DNA from: Peptococcaceae bacterium
Lineage (GTDB): Bacteria; Bacillota; Desulfitobacteriia; Desulfitobacteriales; Desulfitobacteriaceae
Length of the DNA: 11,049 bases
Direction: 5' to 3'
Assembly: GCA_031289815.1 (NCBI GenBank)
Contig: JAITOS010000151.1
Location: 1-11,049, forward strand
The position numbers and the translations under genes are program-made. The notes beneath the pieces were generated by a model that searched no databases, was not told where the DNA came from, and worked only from the letters and a program-made list of their open reading frames with translations. Of this stretch, positions 7,308 through 11,049 are shown one piece after another; position 1 is the stretch's first letter, and every line of letters starts with the position of its first letter.

Positions 7308-7471
7308 ACTAAGCAGGAACGCCGAGCGCGTCCCTTTGCGCCAGGAAGGCGCAAAGGGACAAAAAGCGGAACCGTCCGCCCTGCGCCGCTCCCCAGCAAA
7401 CAAAAGCGAACCCGCCGCATTTCCTTTCGTTTCACATTTTTATATTTACCCAAGCGGCGACGAAAAATCTA
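7308..7471. other. Rest of the noncoding region between argH and the MFS gene
   Basis: Apart from the 13-bp palindrome and its flank, I see no credible gene here. Open frames cross the repeat, but they lack ribosome binding sites and their translations are low-complexity Arg/Pro/Gly text. The right part (about 7425-7471) becomes AT-rich just before the MFS promoter. Confidence 0.6.
7330..7375. repeat. Perfect 13-bp palindromic hairpin with REP-like flank
   Basis: GTCCCTTTGCGCC (7330-7342) and its exact reverse complement (7348-7360) flank a 5-nt AGGAA loop. The motif GGGACAAAAAGCGGAACC begins at 7356 and is followed by GTCC. From memory, GGGAC...GAACCGTCC motifs are a widespread dispersed repeat type in bacterial genomes, sometimes tied to REP-associated Y1 transposases; no such transposase lies in this window. 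It is not a standard intrinsic terminator: the plus strand is followed by A5 and the minus strand by a GC-rich run. Confidence 0.55.
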
Positions 7472-7500
7472 TTGACTATGATTTCCAAGAAGACTAATAT
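7472..7500 (+). promoter_or_regulatory. Candidate sigma-A promoter of the MFS gene
   Basis: TTGACT (7472-7477), 17-nt spacer, TAATAT (7495-7500). The leader to the TTG start is about 70 nt. It contains an orphan AAGGAG (7504-7509) with no start codon in range, and no clear operator palindrome. Confidence 0.65.
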
Positions 7501-7575
7501 GATAAGGAGTAAAAGTAAAACAAGCATTTCCCTGAGCTTTTCACCAAGCGCCGAAAACCGGGAGGAGGATATCCA

Positions 7576-8994
7576 TTGTCCGCAGCAAACACACCATCCA
7601 GCAGGAAAAAATGGCTTACGCTGAGCGTCACTTTTTTAGGAACGATGACCGCCACCTTGAATACCAGCATTATCAATCTGGCCAATCCCACCCTGGCCCG
7701 CGAGTTTCAGATCGGCATCGACCAGGTGCAATGGATTTCCACGCTTTATCTCATCATCGTCAGTTCTCTGATGTTATTGTTTGGCCGCATCGGCGACCGC
7801 GTCGGCAGCTATAAAATCTATCTGCTCGGACTCGCGCTCTTTGTCTCCGGCTCGCTTTGCTGCGGTCTCTCCGACAGCTTTCACTTTCTCCTGGCGGCCC
7901 GCGTGATTCAGGCGGTCGGCGCCGCAATGATGCTGTCTACCGGGATGGCGCTGGTTACCGCCGCCTTTCCGCTGGAACAGCGCGGTCGCGCCCTCGGCCT
8001 GTCAATGATTGCCGTAGGCTTGGGCAATATGGGCGGACCCAGCTTGGGCGGACTCATCCTCAGCTACTTCCATTGGTCCTATATCTTCTTTCTCAACGTC
8101 CCCTTCGGCCTCATCGCCTTGTTGCTGGCTATCCGTTTTCTGCGTTCGCCCGTGCCCAGCGACAAGAGCGTTTTCCTTCCCCTCGACCACCTCGGCGCGC
8201 TTTTGCTGGCCGTCATCATCAGCTCGCTGATCTTGTGCCTGAACGGCAGCTTTCCTTACAGCGGCTGGTTCATCCTGCTGTTTGCGGCGGCCATCCCCTT
8301 GTTTATCCGGCAGGAGAAACGGCATCCGGAACCGCTCTGGAATTTTACCTTGCTAAAAAATCAACGCTTCGCTTTTGGCAATCTGCTGGCCTTTCTCTCC
8401 TATTTTGCGCAAATGGCCGTGTTTTTCCTCCTGCCGTTCTATATGGAAGACCTTCTGGCCTTGCCTACCTCCTCCGTCGCTTTGGTGATCGTACTCTCCC
8501 CTCTGTGCATGGCCGTCGTCGGCCCCTTCTCCGGCGCGCTCTCCGATAAAATCGGCGCCCTGCGCTTAATGCCCATCGCCTTCCTGCTTTCCATCCTGTC
8601 TTTTGTCACCCTGATCACCCTGTCCGACCATTCGCCGCTGTGGCAAATCGCCGTCAGTCTCATCCTCATGGGCAGCGGCATGGGCCTCCTCAACACGCCC
8701 AACAACAGCGAAATTATGACGGCGGCCGGCAAGACCTACGCGGGCTATGCCAGCGGCTTCGTGGGCACCACCCGTAATCTGGCTTTCTGCTTTGGCGCCG
8801 CCGTCTCCGCCAGTGTTTTCCCCCTGTTGCTGCGGCTCTTTTCCGTCCATCACGCCCATTCGGTCGCCTATATCAGCGCCCTGCGCGTCCTGATCATCGC
8901 CGCCGCGCTCATCACCTCAACCGGGCTGGTCATCTGCCTTTATCTGTTAAAACATCAAACCCCGCAACAAAGCCATTCCCGAGTCAAAATGTAG
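7576..8994 (+). CDS. MFS transporter, DHA2 (EmrB/QacA) drug:H+ antiporter type
   Basis: 472 residues, strongly hydrophobic, with about 14 predicted membrane segments as in the DHA2 family. Motif A-like GRIGDRVGSYK lies at 70-80 in the loop between helices 2 and 3. The antiporter motif C, VGLGNMGGPSLGG (147-159), is in helix 5. A cytoplasmic-type loop (RQEKRHPEPLWNF) lies mid-protein, followed by the second half. Likely an inner-membrane exporter of drugs or metabolites driven by protons; the substrate is unknown. Helix 1 reads ATLNTSIINLANPTL, where most DHA2 members have LDxTIVNVALP, so the usual acidic residue is Asn here. Start: TTG at 7576 with AGGAGG 7 nt upstream; no better start is in range. 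It stands alone, divergent from the argH operon, with no regulator gene beside it. The stop is 24 nt from the end of the convergent prophage amidase. Confidence 0.88.
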   Translation: MSAANTPSSRKKWLTLSVTFLGTMTATLNTSIINLANPTLAREFQIGIDQVQWISTLYLIIVSSLMLLFGRIGDRVGSYKIYLLGLALFVSGSLCCGLSDSFHFLLAARVIQAVGAAMMLSTGMALVTAAFPLEQRGRALGLSMIAVGLGNMGGPSLGGLILSYFHWSYIFFLNVPFGLIALLLAIRFLRSPVPSDKSVFLPLDHLGALLLAVIISSLILCLNGSFPYSGWFILLFAAAIPLFIRQEKRHPEPLWNFTLLKNQRFAFGNLLAFLSYFAQMAVFFLLPFYMEDLLALPTSSVALVIVLSPLCMAVVGPFSGALSDKIGALRLMPIAFLLSILSFVTLITLSDHSPLWQIAVSLILMGSGMGLLNTPNNSEIMTAAGKTYAGYASGFVGTTRNLAFCFGAAVSASVFPLLLRLFSVHHAHSVAYISALRVLIIAAALITSTGLVICLYLLKHQTPQQSHSRVKM

Positions 8995-9018
8995 GAATAA
9001 TCAAGTAGTAATCTACAT
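8989..9018. repeat. Short inverted repeat at the host/prophage junction
   Basis: ATGTAG (8989-8994, including the MFS stop) and CTACAT (9013-9018, just before the amidase stop on the other strand) form an inverted repeat; an inner GTAG/CTAC pairing is also possible. It could be a weak bidirectional terminator or part of an attachment site; neither is shown. Confidence 0.3.
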
Positions 9019-9804
9019 CTAAGCCAGTTTTATGGCATCTCTATTGGGTCCATAACTCCACACACTACCGTCCGTTCCGATTGTCAAATATGCGTAATTC
9101 GTGGCGTGTATAATACGCCGCCCATCTTCCGTATATTCGTCCCATCCCTTATCACCATTCAACGGTGTAATATTATCTCCTTTTGGCGGAGTCGAAGTAA
9201 CAGGCACTTTATTAACCGGCTCAGAAGTTGGCGGTTGGTTAATCGTCGATAACCCCTTATACTCGGCAAACCCATCAGCTATGGCCTTTGCGATGCGCTG
9301 TAAATATACATCGTCCTTGAGTTTCACCGCGTCGCTGGCATAGTCAATGAACCCGCATTCACAAAGCACAGCTGGCGCATCGGTGTCGCGTAAGACCTGA
9401 AGATTTCCAAATTTAACCCCTCGGTTTGCCCACAAACCAGCTATTGCTAACTTGGGCGCGATAACGGAGGCCAACTTCTCCCCTTCTCCACCCGCTTTCA
9501 AAGCGAACACTTCCGAGCCGGTGCCCGAATGCGTGTCGCTGGCGTTGGTGTGGATGCTGATGAAGTAATCCGCCCTCGCGGCATTCGACAAAGCAACGCG
9601 ACTCGACAATGAGGTTTCTACCGTAGCAGTAGATGGCGCGTTATCCCCGTCTCTCGTCATTACGACAGTAACGCCGTACCCGATCAACAACTCTCTTACT
9701 TTACGCCCCAATATAAGGGTTATATCCTGCTCTTTTAATCCGTAACCTTCCGCTCCGGTATCTTTTCCGGTCGAGTTATGACCGGGATCAATACATACTT
9801 TCAT
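9019..9804 (-). CDS. N-acetylmuramoyl-L-alanine amidase (Amidase_3), phage endolysin
   Basis: Zinc amidase that cuts the bond between MurNAc and L-alanine of peptidoglycan. 261 residues. The catalytic domain covers about residues 1-184: KVCIDPGHN (His9), GLKEQ (Glu25), SIHTNA (His85) and CECGFID (catalytic Glu149) give the expected zinc ligands and glutamate. A Pro/Thr/Ser-rich linker (about 190-207) leads to a C-terminal segment of about 50 residues (GWDEYTEDGRRIIHA... to the end), presumably for wall binding, which I do not recognise. There is no signal peptide, so export needs the holin, as for a canonical endolysin. Start ATG 9802-9804 overlaps the previous gene's stop (ATGA), with an AGGAGGAAGAAGG purine run in front. 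It is the last gene of the lysis cassette. Confidence 0.92.
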   Translation of the reverse strand: MKVCIDPGHNSTGKDTGAEGYGLKEQDITLILGRKVRELLIGYGVTVVMTRDGDNAPSTATVETSLSSRVALSNAARADYFISIHTNASDTHSGTGSEVFALKAGGEGEKLASVIAPKLAIAGLWANRGVKFGNLQVLRDTDAPAVLCECGFIDYASDAVKLKDDVYLQRIAKAIADGFAEYKGLSTINQPPTSEPVNKVPVTSTPPKGDNITPLNGDKGWDEYTEDGRRIIHATNYAYLTIGTDGSVWSYGPNRDAIKLA

Positions 9805-10019
9805 CCTTCTTCCTCCTTTTTGTTCGTCCTTGCTTTAATCTCTGCCGCCTTGGCGACGAATTTATCTGTATAATAAACAAGACAGGGCGTATGGCCCAAT
9901 CCTTGTAAGATGTCCATCAATTCCAGCGCTCCATCCGGTGCGGCAAAATCTACAACAACTCGGTACAGCTTGGAAAGGGGTATCTCGTTTTTAGCCACAA
10001 TCGGTTCACCAACATCCAT
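9801..10019 (-). CDS. Small hypothetical protein between holin and endolysin
   Basis: 72 residues, not recognised. Soluble: no signal peptide or membrane helix. The core LYRVVVDFAAPDGALELMDI looks like a beta strand followed by a helix, then a short CLVYY strand and a lysine-rich tail ending KKEEEG. The gene is real: GAGGAGG lies 4-6 nt before the ATG at 10017-10019, the upstream holin stop is 10 nt away, and its TGA overlaps the amidase ATG. Its position suggests a role in lysis timing or simple cargo, but no Rz/spanin or antiholin feature is seen. Confidence 0.7.
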   Translation of the reverse strand: MDVGEPIVAKNEIPLSKLYRVVVDFAAPDGALELMDILQGLGHTPCLVYYTDKFVAKAAEIKARTNKKEEEG

Positions 10020-10029
10020 TTTATCCTCC

Positions 10030-10323
10030 TCATTTGCCGCTGTCGTGGAGTAGGGCTTCAGCTATTAATCTTTCTGCTTCTTGAATGGTCACGGTCCCAT
10101 CTTTAATTAAATCAAGCACTTTTTGAGAGGTGACAGCCGCAGTGGTGACGTTGTTATTTTTCCACCAGCCCCACGCGGCTACGACGATGGTAAACGCTGT
10201 GGATATCCACAGGCCTACCTCGTCACCAGACCACGGGAGAGCGGTAAACCCCAACGTCACCAGCGCCTGATTGAGGAATGCCACCAAGATAACGACCAGT
10301 CTGATTATTACTTGCTTACTCAT
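10030..10323 (-). CDS. Phage holin, SPP1/XhlB family
   Basis: 97 residues. Two membrane helices: about 6-27 (IIRLVVILVAFLNQALVTLG) and 37-54 (LWISTAFTIVVAAWGWW), joined by a short loop (FTALPWSGDEVG), followed by the conserved WWKNNN motif. This is the pattern of SPP1 holin/XhlB of Bacillus phages, which form the membrane lesion that releases the endolysin. The C-terminal 35 residues (VTSQKVLDLIKDGTVTIQEAERLIAEALL) form a polar/amphipathic extension that may regulate timing; that is inference. ATG at 10321-10323 with AAAGGAGA upstream. Confidence 0.9.
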   Translation of the reverse strand: MSKQVIIRLVVILVAFLNQALVTLGFTALPWSGDEVGLWISTAFTIVVAAWGWWKNNNVTTAAVTSQKVLDLIKDGTVTIQEAERLIAEALLHDSGK

Positions 10324-10356
10324 GTGTTTTCTCCTTTCCCCTTTTTGATTGGACCA

Positions 10357-10695
10357 TCAACGTACTTGCCGTTCTATTAGAAATCTGTCGATCTCTCCAC
10401 TAATTCGTGTCATATCCTCCCCATGATTACCCTGCGCTAAATGGTCTATTATTCCTTTAAGTGATTGCAGGATCAACTGCTGAAATTTTGTGTTTTCCGT
10501 CAACTTGTCATTATGCGTTCTGATCTCGCGGTTGTCATGGTCCAGCTTGGCATCTGTTGCCGCTCGCCAAGCCTCAAGCTCTTTCCATCTCTTCTCTTGT
10601 GGCTCAGTGCGGCGCTGCTTGAGGGTGCCGTATCCGACGGCGATAACGATAAGGGTGGAGATGATACTTAGTATAGTCCCCGCGTCGATGTCCAT
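10357..10695 (-). CDS. Small phage membrane protein with coiled-coil tail (XhlA-like position)
   Basis: 112 residues from the chosen start. One membrane helix near residues 5-24 (AGTILSIISTLIVIAVGYG), then a charged helical region about 31-90 with heptad-like spacing (WKELEAWRAATDAKLDHDN...). It precedes the holin gene, as XhlA does in the PBSX-type order xhlA-xhlB-amidase, but XhlA has its membrane helix at the C-terminus; here it is at the N-terminus, so I do not call it XhlA. Start choice: the open frame reaches an ATG at 10732-10734, but GGGGAGGTG at 10701-10709 lies 5 nt before the ATG at 10693-10695, and the extra 13 residues upstream look like leader DNA. Confidence 0.75.
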   Translation of the reverse strand: MDIDAGTILSIISTLIVIAVGYGTLKQRRTEPQEKRWKELEAWRAATDAKLDHDNREIRTHNDKLTENTKFQQLILQSLKGIIDHLAQGNHGEDMTRISGEIDRFLIERQVR

Positions 10696-10700
10696 TTGTT

Positions 10701-10709
10701 CACCTCCCC
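10701..10709 (-). promoter_or_regulatory. Ribosome binding site deciding the start of the small membrane protein
   Basis: GGGGAGGTG on the minus strand lies 5 nt before the ATG at 10693-10695 and inside the longer possible reading frame, so it argues for the shorter protein. Confidence 0.7.
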
Positions 10710-10751
10710 TGTGCCGATCCGATTCCAGTATCATTAACTTGACAATATACC

Positions 10752-11049
10752 TTAACCCTTTGAAATAAATTCTTCGATTGTATATTGCGCTGTGATGCGA
10801 TAAGCATTATTGATTGCACCAACTCGTGCTGTAGAAGAACGAGACCAAAGGACTAACGCACCCGTGCTATTGGCCATGATGTTAGCGAATACCCCACTAT
10901 TGCCAAAATACGACTGAACTAAATAGGGCCAACTGAACAACCCAACATTTTTTCAAAAGCACTCTTTCCCCGCAATTAGCGCCTTCTTCAAACTGCCTTA
11001 TATTTCCCAATCACAAAGTAATTCCCAATAAGTGGCGCCCATTGAAACC
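10752..11049 (-). pseudogene. C-terminus of a phage structural-type protein with two apparent frameshifts (partial)
   Basis: The last 65 or so codons (to the TAA at 10752-10754) read NVGLFSWPYLVQSYFGNSG... to EEFISKG in one frame, stopped upstream by a TGA at 10953-10955 with no good start or ribosome site. The sense continues in other frames: EEGANCGERVLLK in a second frame up to the A6 run at 10948-10953, and QWAPLIGNYFVIGKYKAV in a third up to the AAA/TTT run at 10990-10992. Dropping one base in each homopolymer gives a single open frame of about 98 residues from the right edge. This is inference from reading, not an alignment. Place in the cassette suggests a tail or receptor-binding protein C-terminus; the family is not recognised. 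Either true decay or long-read indel errors could explain it. Confidence 0.6.

Larger units (their letters stand above)
9019..11049 (-). mobile_element. Prophage (or remnant): late/lysis end, continuing beyond the right edge
   Basis: Five small minus-strand genes in phage late order: structural-type C-terminus, membrane/coiled-coil protein, SPP1-type holin, unknown protein, endolysin. The block is visibly richer in A and T than the host genes to its left. No integrase, repressor or terminase is in the window. The host boundary is probably in or near 8989-9021, since an ordinary MFS gene ends there. Confidence 0.8.

Noticed and set aside
7330..7360. 13-bp hairpin as an intrinsic terminator
   Set aside because: Neither strand has a T-tract after the stem, and no gene ends nearby on either side.
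7157..7453. Minus-strand open frame of 98 codons upstream of and overlapping argH
   Set aside because: It runs through the argH promoter and the palindromic repeat, and its translation is Arg/Gly/Pro-rich, typical of read-through of repeats.
7857..8549. Plus-strand 230-codon frame inside the MFS gene
   Set aside because: It is an out-of-frame shadow, Arg/Ser/Pro-rich, without a start signal.
10723..10751. Promoter for the lysis genes in the gap before the small membrane protein
   Set aside because: A TTGTCA-like box is present, but no -10 lies at acceptable spacing; transcription from an upstream late promoter is more likely.

Overview
The window looks like a chromosome fragment from a GC-moderate member of the Bacillota (Firmicutes), possibly a Negativicute or Clostridium-like anaerobe. 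The support is strong GGAGG-type ribosome binding sites before almost every gene, frequent TTG starts (murC, the nucleotidase, the MFS gene), an ECF sigma/anti-sigma pair of a type common in this phylum, and a prophage lysis cassette with an SPP1/XhlB-type holin. Lineage below phylum is inference only.

Layout, left to right. (1) 1-1729, minus strand: an ECF sigma factor gene, followed by a membrane-anchored protein that overlaps it by ATGA and runs off the left edge; it is probably the cognate anti-sigma factor. (2) 1920-3272, plus strand: a stand-alone murC with its own AT-rich promoter region. (3) 3269-7182, minus strand: a tight four-gene operon argH - pncB - HAD 5'-nucleotidase - YbgC-like thioesterase, driven by a near-consensus promoter at 7221-7249. 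Its last gene ends inside the murC stop codon, so the two units converge with no spacer. (4) 7183-7575: a divergent intergenic region with the operon promoter, a hairpin-rich palindromic element (7259-7375) and a promoter for the next gene. (5) 7576-8994, plus strand: a DHA2-type MFS exporter. (6) 9019-11049, minus strand: the lysis end of a prophage or phage remnant with visibly lower GC. In order of transcription it holds the C-terminus of a structural-type protein broken by two apparent frameshifts, a small membrane/coiled-coil protein, a holin, an unrecognised 72-residue protein and an Amidase_3 endolysin.

How the genes work together: the sigma/anti-sigma pair is an envelope-signalling switch, murC feeds peptidoglycan precursor synthesis, and the argH operon groups the last step of arginine synthesis with NAD salvage and two housekeeping hydrolases. 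The phage block would lyse the cell by holin plus amidase if still functional. No RNA gene, CRISPR array, transposase or integrase was seen. I did not find a convincing novel system. The most unusual items are the frameshifted prophage gene, the lysis cassette with an unknown gene between holin and endolysin, the palindromic intergenic element, and the dual-start anti-sigma gene.
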